From Orbilia blumenaviensis (taxonomy: Eukaryota > Ascomycota > Orbiliomycetes > Orbiliales > Orbiliaceae), in assembly GCA_036872755.1 (NCBI GenBank), contig JAVHNS010000007.1, forward strand, positions 1,550,001 to 1,614,000: 64,000 nucleotides of DNA. The letters are read 5' to 3'. Both the position numbers and the translations under genes were made by a program. A model generated the notes under the pieces. It worked only from the letters and a program-made list of their open reading frames with translations. It searched no databases and was not told the DNA's origin. Shown here in pieces: positions 37,125 to 48,886 of this stretch (position 1 is its first letter; each line of letters begins with the position of its first letter).

Positions 37125-39541
37125 ACCAAATTTTCACATATTTACGTCAATCATACAGTAGTTAATACGAGGGTATAGTTTGGCGATGCACATAAGATAA
37201 TTAGATAGATAGATTCCCGCTTTTTTAGTGTATAATTACACTCTACTTCGATCAACAGATCCCAGGAACATACTTGAATATTTAGTGGGCCTGAAGCAGG
37301 TGCCCTGTTAGATATTCGCTAGAGTGGAGATGTATCTCCCAACGGACGGAACATAATCGTATGACGGCGCAATGCCGGGCTTCCGAGTACCACTATTCGA
37401 AGCTATTAAACCCCAGTTAACCCAAAACTTTTCTTCGGGGGGGTCGATCGCGAATTATTACGAGACTGGGCACCGAAAACAATGGAATTTTTGACGACGC
37501 CACGTGGGCCTGTAACTGCGATTGCGACCCTGACCGCCTAGCTCGAGGAACTAAAAGGATTTTCCAAGCAAAATTACATTTTTAACCCCGAAGCTAAAGC
37601 ATGATCCTACATACACGGCCGTTCTATAGATTTAGTTCAAAATTTCCCTCCGTGAAATAACTATCAAACGGGATACCGCGAGCTGTTTAATTCCCCCAGA
37701 GGAAAGAAAAACAAAAAGTGTTCCCGGAGATATTGTTGTGCAGGCGTTGCATTTTTTCGAGGCCCGACACATAGTGCAGACTACACAGCACAGGACGCAG
37801 GCATTCATGACTCCTCGTGCGCATACCTATACACTGGGGTCGATGTGGCACAATGAGATTCGACAGTATTAATATAATCGCATCTTTTCGCACGGCCCTG
37901 TAATCAACGGAAATAAGGTGCGAAGGTGAACAAGAACTTTCAATTCTCCGTCGTGAAGCCGAGAAGCGGCTATAAACAGGTACCTATTCTAGCTACCAGG
38001 ACCAGACTGCGCTGATCTCAAACAAGTTATTTGATTGCTGCAGACCTTATCTGGATACGATATCAAACATGAACGATAAAGCATTTAAGCCCGGCGGCAT
38101 ATGCGTACCTGAACCAAAGCTGAAGAAACAGGTCGCAAGTAAAACTAGACCAATGCTGCACGTTACGGGTGATTCATAACATATCCAGCCTATACAATGC
38201 ACATCCTTATACAGCTTCAATTAAGAACACTCGCAGTATTACTAACCAAAAAAGTGAAGCTTCAAAGCAGAAAGAAATAAAAGAATAAATATAAAAAAAA
38301 ACCGGCGACTTCGCAGCGGGCCGCCGGATAAGTGAGTAAGTACTTACATATGTACGAAAGCGGACTATGTCGACGTGTACATACATGCACCCTAGATCCT
38401 GGGAAGGCCTGAGAACATGACGCCCTTTATCCAACTCAGTGCCGGAAATTACCCAAAGCGGGCCTAATACAATAGGCTCCTGCGCAGCTGCGTCGCACAA
38501 AACGACACGACACTTAACTTATCCCCTACCACGAAAACTTGCGCCTTATGACTGAGGTCTAGGTTTGCGGGTAACGGGGTTTTCAACTGATTGTCACTTT
38601 GGATACAATAGAATTCTAGGCCATATAGCTAGGAAATCCGAATTTTCCCCGAGATTCTTAAGAAACGGGGAAGCTGGAAGCAGCTGCAGTATGTCACTTA
38701 TGTTGAGTGTTTACATGTTCGCATCTGTCGCCAGGCATATTGATAGTCTCTCTTGTTATAATAGCAACTTATATGTTGTGGTGGGACAAAAGCCGATACA
38801 CCGCGGTACTATAAATTAAAACCGCGACTCTATAGCTCGCGTACTTTTTTCATCCTACGCTCTCGTCGATCAAAAAACCTTTACAGAGCCGCCATACGAA
38901 TTTCAAGGGAACAAGGCTGTAAGATTCAATCGAACCTGTATGTTTATCACAAATCGATCAACCCAGACATTCGGAATTCCCCGCCGAGGGCAAATCGGCC
39001 GGGGCATAGGAATTATAAATCACTGTAAACCTCTCAGATGGCGGTGCCCAGTTTTGGAAAGTAAGGCTGAAGCTCTTTCCGGCACCTTCCTGCCCAACCT
39101 CTAATGCCCGTTGGCTACGTTGCTATCGTGGCGTTTTCTTCTCTTCTTTCCTTCTGATCGGCGGGTATGCTCGGCCACGAAGCATACATTGCATTGCATT
39201 TTGCCAGTTTGGACTGTCTTTGAAACCTTGTATGAACATCCCATATTCATCCGATGTAATACACTTACATCACGTAGCATGAAGGATATCTGGACTTCAG
39301 TTATATCATATATCTCTGTTGCATAAAAGCCACTGTGCTAAGCTAAGGCATGGAGCACTAGTGGTTAGGCAAAATCCAAGAAAGTGGAGAAACACGAACT
39401 AAGGCAAATCGCACTCGCATTCGCAATTCCCATGTAAATATAACCAGCTTTTTTTTTTTTTCCTTCTCTTTCCAAACAAGAACTGGAAACTGCATGCATC
39501 GTGCACATATGGCATTTCTTCAACTTTATTGCTTCATCCAT
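37125..39541. other. Intergenic
   Basis: About 2.4 kb of AT-rich non-coding-looking sequence with no supported ORF, RNA gene or repeat. A T-tract (39450-39460) and purine/pyrimidine runs lie close to the 3' end of the next minus-strand gene. Confidence 0.4.
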
Positions 39542-41530
39542 TTAAACCACATTGTTGTCAATCCATTCCTTCCACTGGTCCAAGGTCCAGCCGCTGCTGA
39601 TAGAGTTTTCCACGACCCCATTGAAGAAGACAGTGGGCGTCACATGTGCAGACACCTGCCGAGCTGCTTTGGTGATGAACTTGACGTCGTTTGTGATCTA
39701 CAATCCGTCGGAGGTATAAATGTATCAGCAAGAATAATCCTATATGTCGGCCCCACCTATAGAATACACCGATGGATGACTGAACTGCCAACCCGTTCCA
39801 ACCCCCTTCAAGGCCCGCCAATAATAGTAGCAACGGGCAAGTCTCATAGAATAAAGAAAAAGAAAAGAAAAGAAAGAAAAAGAAGGCATGCGAAACAAGA
39901 AAGCAAGGCAAGAAAGAGAGAAAAAAGAATTCACAACCCACCTGATTCCCAATGTTATAAGCATCTCCATCCGGTTTATCTGCAACATGCAAGAGCTTAT
40001 AAACCGCATCCTTGTCGACACCCACGGTGCCGGCGAGCTCGGCGAGCCTTTGGTATGTCTGGTTACGGGTCTCGTTCACAACGTTAACGTCGAAGTATTC
40101 CTTCTGGGCGCCAAACAGGGCGTTCGAGTACTCCCAGAATTTTCCGGGGGCGACCCTCTCGACGGCGAGCGCGGATTCATGGGCAAGAGTGGACGATGGA
40201 TGCCACGGTTGAATAAGCTTTGAACAGTACAAAGGTTGGTTAGCAAAAGAACAAAGTGCATGAGACATATGGGGCGTGGTCCTGGAACATGGGACAGATG
40301 AAGGTATCGTCTCGAGATTATTTTTTGATCAGGGATGTAGGCAGTAAATTTGTCGAAGGAGCTGCAATGTACGTACCTGGCGGAATATGATCTCCACCTG
40401 GTCAGGCTTCGTCGCCTTCAGGTGAGGAATCACATCTTCGTTGATCCTGAAGATATCAAACATGAACAAAGCTCAGGAATGTTAGTGATGCTTATGTAGT
40501 TTAGTTTTGCTCGTATTATAAGTCCTAAAAGACCCTATAAGGAATAGTCGTCTTCAAGGACATCGGATCCCCACATCGACGTCTGTACGGCATACTCCCT
40601 CACGGCTCGCAAGCCGTGGCCCGTAATAAACACTAGCAAGGACAGGACGGTTTAGACGCACCTCTTCCAAAGCTTTGCAGAGAACTGTTATACGATCCAA
40701 AGATACACCAGAGGTTAGCTTCCCCGTAACGTTATCAAAACTCCCTGAGCACTTTACGTAAAGTCGGGCCCCCGATACCGTGCATGCGCACAGGAAATCC
40801 CTTCAGCCCGAGTAGAAGACGAGGCAACTTAGCATCTGAAAAATACGTGCAAAGGCGACTGTATTTCCCGCAGTTTGGTTGGTAGGCGGACGGCAAGAAC
40901 GGCTGAAGCCTGTTCTGCGCCCTCTGAGACACGGGAACAAGGAAGTGCGAGTACATTGCACAAAAGCCCATCCAACAGATTTCAACAAAAGCAGATGGGT
41001 CAGAAATGAGAAATCATTCGCAATCCGGTGGATTTAGGTTTTCTGGTCCCCCATACAGGTAATTGTGGGCCCGGTGGGCCAACGAGTTGCATGATTCTGT
41101 GGGTTCGTCCACGGGCCTCTGCTCCCGGATGTGGATTTTTGGTTTCGAAACAAGTCGCCCACCAATATATCAAATCATGGCAAGGGAGGGCATAAGAGCA
41201 TTCGAACATAGGAAGGCCCCAACAGCGTCGGAGACTCGAACTTAAGCGCCACTTACGGGACAAACAAAATCGAGATCTACACCAAGCCCGTCCCGAAAAT
41301 ATGTGACAAGGTGAGGGTCAACGGGTCAGCCTAACTCCTGCGTGATAAAACTCAATGTGTTGAAAATGTGATAAATGACGACAACCCAAACAGGAACATT
41401 CTGAACCCAATTGGAGATGCCCGAGGCTCGAGGCCATGAGGGCTGACTTACACAGCTCGAGAGTATGGACTGGCCTGCTTCCGCCCTCAACGGTGAAGAC
41501 ATGGGCAGCAAATTTGGGATTGACGGCCAT
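39542..41530 (-). CDS. DsbA-like thioredoxin-fold protein, built from microexons
   Basis: Six exons (41530-41452, 41276-41257, 40684-40662, 40446-40377, 40217-39942, 39697-39542) join in frame to 207 aa. Exons 2 and 3 are only 20 and 23 nt. Spliced, they give HTLELYLDFVCP|FSAKLWKR, where the intron separates P and F of the single-cysteine CPFS active-site-like motif. The rest is a DsbA-type helical insert (QPWHPSSTLAHESALAVERV, GKFWEYSNALFGAQ, YQRLAELAGTVGVDKDAVYK) and the cis-proline strand HVTPTVFFNGVV, ending WTLDQWKEWIDNNVV. This matches a conserved fungal thioredoxin-like family of unknown substrate. No signal peptide is seen, so it is probably cytosolic or mitochondrial. All five introns are long for this genome (175, 572, 215, 159 and 244 nt). 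The TTG-initiated extension was rejected in favour of the ATG at 41530. Confidence 0.85.
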
Positions 41531-42387
41531 TTTTTCCAAGGAAGGACTGGTTGATGAGACTTTGAGCTTTGAGGTTCCGGCGCCTGCATTGTCTCGGTCA
41601 GATTGTCAATTCGGGCGTATTGACTCTGGATCGTACATATCTCCGTCTCCAGATGTCTCGAGGAACATTAACAGGCCACTTACGAGTGTAATTGGCGGGT
41701 GTGGTAATTTGAAGACCTGTGGTTTCTCAACGATGTCTGAAATCAATCAGGTTATTTGGTATATTCGGGTTGCGAGAGAAGATATTTTTTGTCAAATGGA
41801 TTTCTTACCTTCCCAACGGAGCTTTCGGAAGCCAACTTTAACTGTTGGACTTTGTTATACAGAGCCTGAGGGACGACATATGATGCCATCGATTGGTTTC
41901 TGATTACTGAGCAACACATTTCTGCACTTTCATGCATATCGAATTCATTCAAATTTGATGCATTCGGCTTGGAGCTCATGGAGAGGCGCTGGTCTCGACT
42001 CAGTACCTGGACATTGCTAGACCCTAAACAGTATGATTCCGCAAAGCATGGATACGAATCCTATTCCGTCTGATCACCAAGTCGTTCTATACGAAACGCA
42101 GCGTATAGACACTCCATGGTGGCTGGAAATGTCTATCCGAGCGTGTTTAATTGCATATAGCATATTGCAACATGTCGCAGATCGTAGAGAATCCCGTATT
42201 CGAGTACCAAGTTATTAAAGGTACATGTGCTCGTACGATATGATATCACTAGGGCCTGTGAGTTTCTTACGCTTGAATCAAAGTCTCGGAAAACATAATA
42301 CTTTTGAATGACTGTACAGGCCATCTACCGGCTACCTAATGAGTATATTTGGCGATGATTATGCCATGCAGCTAGGGTGACCTTTGT
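41531..42387. other. Intergenic between two minus-strand genes
   Basis: This spacer holds the promoter of the DsbA-like gene and the 3' flank of SSADH. No additional gene is supported. Confidence 0.4.
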
Positions 42388-44674
42388 TCAACCAATATGC
42401 TGTACTCCACCGAAAGTCATTGTCTTGATAGCAACGTATTCGTCGATACCGTATTTGCTAAGTAAACTTTATGTCAGCTTCTGCCTTCTGGTCTCCTGAT
42501 CGATAGTCACAATATCTCCAGATATAACTCACCTTCCCTCTCGTCCAAATCCTGATAGTTTTACTCCACCAAATGGAGACGCGACGTCTGAGATAAGACC
42601 AGTATTGATGCCAACCATGCCCACTATGAAGCAGTTAGTATCCACGATGTTATGATATTAATATCAAAGAAACATGATCAACTTGCCTTCAAGGGCTTCC
42701 GCCACTCTCCACGCCCTCTGGATATCACTAGTGAAGAAATATCCCGCGAGCCCGACGTCTGCATTATTGGCCGCTTTGATAACCTCTTCCTCCGTGTCGA
42801 ACTTGAACAACCCGGCAAGGGGGCCAAAGGTTTCCTCGCCCGCAATAGCCATATCCGCCGTAACCCCAGAGAGCACGGTAGGCTGGTGGAAATTCTCGCC
42901 GAGGTCAGGTAGCCTTTGGCCACCCACGAGGACTTGGGCACCCTTCGATGTAGCATCCCTGATATGTTGTTCGACCTTGGAGACCGCCCTTCCATGAATC
43001 AGGGGCCCATGAGTTATACCTTGATCATACCCTGAGCCGACCTTGAAGCCCTTGACCTTCTCCGCAAACCTTTCGGCAAATTTGTCGTATATACCAGACT
43101 GCACATACAACCGATTGGCGCAGACGCATGTCTGACCACTCGTTCTGAACTTCGAGGTGATGGCTCCCGTAACTGCAGTTTCGAGATCAGCATCCTAGAG
43201 ATAGCGGAATCCGGTAAGAACTTGAAGGCAATCATGACTATGTAATTGGTTGCTTAATTCACTCACATCGAACACAATGAGTGGAGCATTGCCTCCCAGT
43301 TCAAAAGAAAGTTTCTTGAGGGTGGATGATGACTGCTTCATCAGTAGTTTCCCCACATTCGTGCTTCCTGTGAAGGACAATTTCTTAACTGTGGGATGCT
43401 CGCACAACAGTTGGCCAATAGCTGGTGTATGATCAAGCGCTGTCACGAAATTGACAACGCCGGGCGGAATACCGGCTCGTTGAGCTAGCTCTCCTAGGGC
43501 GAGGGCAGTGAAGGGAGTTTCACCCGGTGTCTTCGCAACAACAGTGCACCCAGCTGCGAGAGCAGGCCCCAGTTTTCGTGTGACCATTGCAGCAGGGAAG
43601 TTCCAACTGCGCCATAATTTCCACGTTAGCATTTGGCCACCATTTGCCTCGATGACTTAAGTTTCATCGAGGCATTTTTGTTTCACGCCCATGGTAATTT
43701 AACATATTATTCAAAAGCACAGTCTCGGTTATTTCGGGAGGGTAACCTACGGGGTGATCAAGGCGCAGACTCCAACTGGTTGCTTAATAGTTACAACCCT
43801 ATTCCCTGCTACAGCAGTTGGTATCGTGTCGCCATATAGTCGCGGAGCCTCTTCTGAAAACCATTCAAGAAAAGCGGCTGCATAATTGACTTCCCCTAGC
43901 GCGTCAGCGGTAGGCTTGCCATTTTCCCAGGTTATCAGCGTCGCAAGGTCTTCCTTGTTCTCCATCATCAAATCGTACCACTTTCTAAGCATCCGTGCCC
44001 GCTCACGGGGCAACGTCTTTCGAAAATCCTTGAACGCTGCAGCAGCATGATCGATCGCCTCGTTTACATCGACTGTCTCCATTTCAGGGACAGTCCCAAT
44101 AAGTTTCATCGAAGCAGGATCTATCAAAAGGTGTAAGTTCCATTTCAGTTAGCTATTTTGAGAGATATGGGGTAGTATGGGTATCTATCGTGATTATTTT
44201 GCGGCCCATGCCCTGGAGCATATTACTCCGAAATACATGTACGTGCGCAATAAAACGGTTTTTTTCGCTCCATAATTGCATGTCGTTTCAAGGATAAACC
44301 TAGCTTACCGTAGACTTCAAATATCTTGCCAGACTTCGCCTTGACCCATTTGCCATTGACGAAAGCCACATTCTCCTTGAACAAGGATTTGTCTTTGAGC
44401 TAGTGTCACACGTCAAAACAGGCGATTTATCAGCCTACGATCCGATGGTCAAAGAGAAAGTGGGGAAAGACAGGAATATATTGAAGGGAATTTGGGGGTT
44501 CCCCTCAGCATGTGCCATGAGGTTTTTGAAATATGCATTTACCGGAGGCACCAGGTGAGCTGATGACATTGTCATTGCGAAGATTCTGGTAGACAGTGGA
44601 TACTGTTTCGGCGCCCTCAGGCCTCTTGATGTATTTTGAGCAGCTGAAATGAGAAGGGACGGAAAACGGGGCAT
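42388..44674 (-). CDS. UGA2: Succinate-semialdehyde dehydrogenase, mitochondrial
   Basis: This oxidises succinic semialdehyde to succinate, the last step of GABA catabolism (GABA shunt). Seven exons (44674-44543, 44399-44309, 44120-43751, 43606-43267, 43194-42687, 42623-42533, 42457-42388) give 533 aa. The first 40 residues or so ([20 protein letters not shown]...STRIFAM) look like a mitochondrial presequence. Landmarks are [65 protein letters not shown], the general base E300 in SFELGGNAP and the nucleophile C334 in GQTCVCANR (34-residue spacing as in all ALDHs), then [13 protein letters not shown] and [17 protein letters not shown]. The intron at 42686-42624 begins GCAAGT, a GC-AG intron; using it restores ALE-VGMVG. 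The gene is divergent from the ALDH at 46.5 kb. The symbol follows the yeast orthologue. Confidence 0.93.
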
Positions 44675-46542
44675 TGGTGCTCGCTTTTAGATAACAAAAG
44701 TGTCTGTGCATCGGTCATTTCGTTTGAGGATATTGTCAGCCTAGGTTATATGAACTAACATATTGGACGAAAAAAAAACCTCGGTATAGTTAGTGAACTA
44801 ATGCAAGGAAAACTAAAGACAAACTCACATCCTAATAAAAAATTAATGAGCAAGACAATATGTGGACTCCCAGATATCTTGGCCCGCCGTACGATGCAAT
44901 CAATCTTAACAGTGAGTCTGTTGGTGCGTCTTTTTTCTGCTTCTGTATGAACAATGGCGCCCCCTTGTATATCTGAGAATTGTGTGGAGTCAGCGCAGTT
45001 CCTCCTTTCGTGTTCGGGTGAAATTTTGGAGTGGTCTGCCAGGCCGTGTTGCAGCTGCAATTTGGGGGGATGCCTGATATGACCCAAGCACCCGAGTCGA
45101 GCGAGAAGCCCAAACTACGGGAATGAATATGGGGTAGCCCGTCGTACGCAGAAATGACGTCGGAATAGCCGAATATCTTACCAGGCAAGACTATTAAACC
45201 GACCTCGGCCGATTGGAGCCGACTATTACTTGCAGGAATTGGCGGATACGAGACCGCTTAGATCGAGTGGTATACTGGTAACCGACTAGGCCTTTTCCTT
45301 GGCTGAAGCTGAAGAGGGATGGAACGATTACACAAGAACAGGACAGGACAGTGGGTTTCGAATATTCTGAAGAAGTAGTTTGTGTGAGAGTAAATAAAGA
45401 AGCTAGATTAGAAATTGGCAAAGGGGGATTTGCCTGAGGAACCGTTTCTTTCGCGTGGTGCCGTCCGGTTAGTCTGTCTGCTAAGCTTCCGACGGGAGCT
45501 CTGGCGCATCTGCCCCGCTTGGCCGAACCGATGTATCAAGCTCGAGGAGATCCCGATGCAGGTCTGGTGGGACAAACTTAAGTAACTTTCGCGGTGCTGC
45601 AGATGCAAATGCAGATGCAAGTAGCTAATAGTCTAGTCGTCGCGTCGTCTATCGACAATTTTCTCGTGCACAACGTCGACTTTGTGTAGCAGTGACTTGA
45701 ATTCGTATGTCTACCAGCCGCCCCTATTAGAATTTATTTTCACACCCTCCTTTAGAAATCTAACGCCATGGTTGTCAACGTTTGCAACGTTTGGGGAAAA
45801 CGCGAATGTACACTTGATTTGATTTGCATGATATAGGGAATAGATATACCTACAGAGCTCTATACGGACCAGCTCACGTGTGGGAGGTCCGTGATGTGTT
45901 GCTGTGTCGTTGAGTTAACTTAGCTCTGAGTTTAGCTTCGAAGGTGCAATTAACTGATATGCAATACAATTGGTCTGGACTTTGGGCAGCCAAAAAACTC
46001 CCCGCAGGGAATGCAATCTGACTTACAAATTGTAGACACAAAAGGCTATTGATACCTTCTTCGGACTCACGATAACGTTTTTTGAGAGCTCTCCACCCCC
46101 ACATTTATCGATATCGTGCATCGACCGGCAGGTTTTTTGTTCGTGCATGTGGCTTGGCCAATAGCAACGTCCTGCCTGGTGCATAAAAAAGCAGCTTACA
46201 AACGGCTACAATTGGACATTGATTCAGGTAATTGCATTCTTCGAAGGCATGCACAGAAGCGGTACCAGCGGGGTACTTTGAGGACCGGGATATATGATTC
46301 GCTCCACTTTAAACTGCACCCGTCGCCCGTCGATACTTACGCAACGGGAAGCAGCACTACGTAATAATTCTCAGCATCTGCAGGTTCGAGGGCGGAAGCT
46401 TGGGACTATATGCTGTAGCAGAATCCCACAATTGCAACAGTTATATATTCCTGTCATCCCAAACACAAGTTTCAGATTCTTGCAATCTCGTAGCTTTTCA
46501 CCGTCAAGCAATCTACTCCTGCACCGCCGACTATCTTCGACA
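44675..46542. promoter_or_regulatory. Shared divergent region between SSADH and ALDH genes
   Basis: This 1.87-kb region separates two head-to-head aldehyde dehydrogenase genes and must hold both promoters. The part from 46294 is open in frame with ALDH and could encode an N-terminal extension. I see no diagnostic operator. Confidence 0.4.
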
Positions 46543-48739
46543 ATGACTTCATCTTTAACCCAAGAAATCAAGGCTCCAAATGGAGTGACTTATCAGCAAC
46601 CAACGGGCTTGTTCATCGGGGGAGAATGGGTTGGATCCAAGGCTGGGAACAAACTCGCGACTGTCAATCCAGCGTAAGTGATATAACCCCCCCGGAGTGG
46701 AAGGAAGGTAACTATAAAATGAATACAGTATCTCTAACAGCTCCCCCGAAGTACCGAGGAAGAAATATGCCAGGTATACGCCGCGGAAGAAGAGGATGTC
46801 GACATTGCCGTGGCCGCAGCTAGAAAGGCCTTCAAAAACCCAAGTTGGTCCGACATTGACACGTCCAAACGAGGCAGCTTGTTGCACAAACTCGCCGACT
46901 TGATGGAACGTGACGCAAAGGTCCTCGCTACCATCGAAACGATGGATAACGGGAAGCCGTATACTGTAGCTCTCGATGAAGATGTTGCAGAGTGTGTTAG
47001 TGTGTTTAGGTAATAACCAATTGTCGGAGGCAAAAAAAAACCCCCCCAATGCTCTGACCTGAACCCTTGAAGCCTCCCTTAGATTCGGGGCGCCATTGGC
47101 CTAGACGCCATGCTAATCGGTATTACAGACACTACGCTGGTTGGGCAGACAAAATTTACGGCAGAACTATTGATACCTCTCCCCAAAAATTTGCCTACAC
47201 TAGACATGAGCCCATTGGCGTCTGTGCTCAGGTGTGTCGACCCGACGATGTAGAAATCCAACATCGCATGTGTGGCTAACCGTTATATCTTAGATTATCC
47301 CGTAAGCCTGGCCCTTGTTTTACTTGGGGGACGGGATTTTCCGTGGAATGATTGGTCATACTAACATTACAGAAAGATGGAACTACCCACTTTTGATGGC
47401 AGCATGGAAACTCGGGCCAGCTCTCGCTACTGGTAACGTCGTGGTCATGAAATCGGCGGAACAGACTCCGTTATCGATCTTATACTTGTGCAATCTCGTC
47501 AACGAAGCTGGGTTTCCTCCAGGTGTCGTCAATGTCCTCAGTGGCTATGGTAAGACTGCTGGAGCAGCGCTTGTGCAACATCTAGATGTGGACAAGGTCC
47601 GTAATCCCGTGCTGTTCCCTGTCCTGCGGAAATCGCGATTCTTTTCCTTCTTGGCGATAACGGAATCCCGATCTCATATATGCTGTGTATCGTAGATTGC
47701 ATTCACCGGTTCCACATTCACAGGGAAACAGATCATGAAGATGGCATCCGTGAACTTGAAGAATATGTGGGTGCCACCTCGGAGTAGCTCGCTCACGATC
47801 GGGATGCTCTATTATTGTTTACTGACGCTGAGTATGCAGTACTCTGGAGACTGGAGGAAAGAGTCCGAATATTATCTTCGAAGATGCCGAAATAGACCAA
47901 GCCGTCAAATGGACTCATGCTGGCATCATGAGCAACATGGGACAGGTCTGCACTGCAACCTCGAGAGTCTATGTACAAGAGAAGATTTATGATCAGTTCC
48001 TCGAAGAGTTCAAGAAGGTCGTGACTGAGGTACGTACGCCTACACTACTAATATTGCCTTCGTTTCATCCAAAAGCTTGTCACTGATTGTTCCCCAAGAC
48101 CAACGTGGTCGGTGACCCATTCGCGGAAACGACTTTCCAAGGCCCCCAGGTTTCGAAGGTTCAGTATGACAAGATATTGGGATACGTCGAAACTGGCCTT
48201 TCTGAAGGTGCAAGATTGGTTTCGGGAGGAAAGAAGCACGGTGACAAAGGTTATTTCATTCAGCCTACGATTTTTGCAGATGTGAAGGACGATATGACTA
48301 TTTCTCGTGAAGAAATTTTCGGCCCGTTTGTATGCTTCTCAAGTTTCAGCACCGAGGAAGAGGTTGTCAACAGGGCAAATGACACCACCTATGGCCTGGG
48401 GGCAGCACTGTTTACCAGGGACATCGAACGTGCCCACCGGGTCGCTGCGAAACTCCAAGCTGGGATGGTCTGGATTAACAGCTCGAACGATTCGCATTTC
48501 GGCATCCCATTTGGTGGCGTTAAGCAGTCTGGTAAGTTTATTATCAAAAATAGCCCCTTCGAACACGAATCAATCTATTGCCGAGTTTGAGATACTTGTT
48601 AATTCATCGTTTTCCAACGGCGTGCCGCTAACCGTTCAAAAAATTATCTACAGGTATCGGACGGGAACTTGGTGAGTATGGCCTTCAGGCGTATACGCAG
48701 GCGAAAGCCGTTCATGTGAACCTTGGAAACAGGAAGTAA
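46543..48739 (+). CDS. Aldehyde dehydrogenase, NAD(P)-dependent, ALDH1/2-like
   Basis: This oxidises aldehydes such as acetaldehyde to acids. Nine exons (46543-46673, 46752-47009, 47129-47231, 47294-47301, 47377-47596, 47696-47766, 47840-48029, 48099-48531, 48654-48739) give 499 aa, the exact family length. Exon 4 has only 8 nt (ATTATCCC) and encodes II plus part of P in the invariant IIPWNYP motif; without it the motif is lost and the frame breaks. Other landmarks: [24 protein letters not shown], the base E267 in LETGGKSPN, the nucleophile C301 in [10 protein letters not shown] (34 apart), [34 protein letters not shown] and [11 protein letters not shown]. The frame is open 83 codons upstream to an ATG at 46294 whose translation is basic (RSTLNCTRRPSIL), so a longer mitochondrial form is possible. 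The exon-2 acceptor GAAG was chosen to give [13 protein letters not shown]. Confidence 0.94.
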
Positions 48740-48847
48740 AAACCTTTTTAGGTTCTAGATTCTTCTTAGTGCGTCTAAAATATAGGTCTTTTGCATGACT
48801 AGTGACTAGTAGACGCTTGTTTGCTCACTGATGTTTGTAAAAGAAAC

Positions 48848-48886
48848 ATACACACACACACACGCACACACACACACACACACACA
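48848..48886. repeat. (CA)n microsatellite
   Basis: A dinucleotide CA/AC run with one CG interruption lies in the ALDH 3' flank, about 110 bp after the stop codon. Confidence 0.9.

Noticed and set aside
39888..40223. Plus-strand ORF of 111 codons
   Set aside because: Antisense to the well-supported DsbA-like gene.
41225..41245. CTCGAAC-type reverse B-box
   Set aside because: The flanks do not pair as a T-arm; it lies inside an intron and next to a microexon of the DsbA-like gene.
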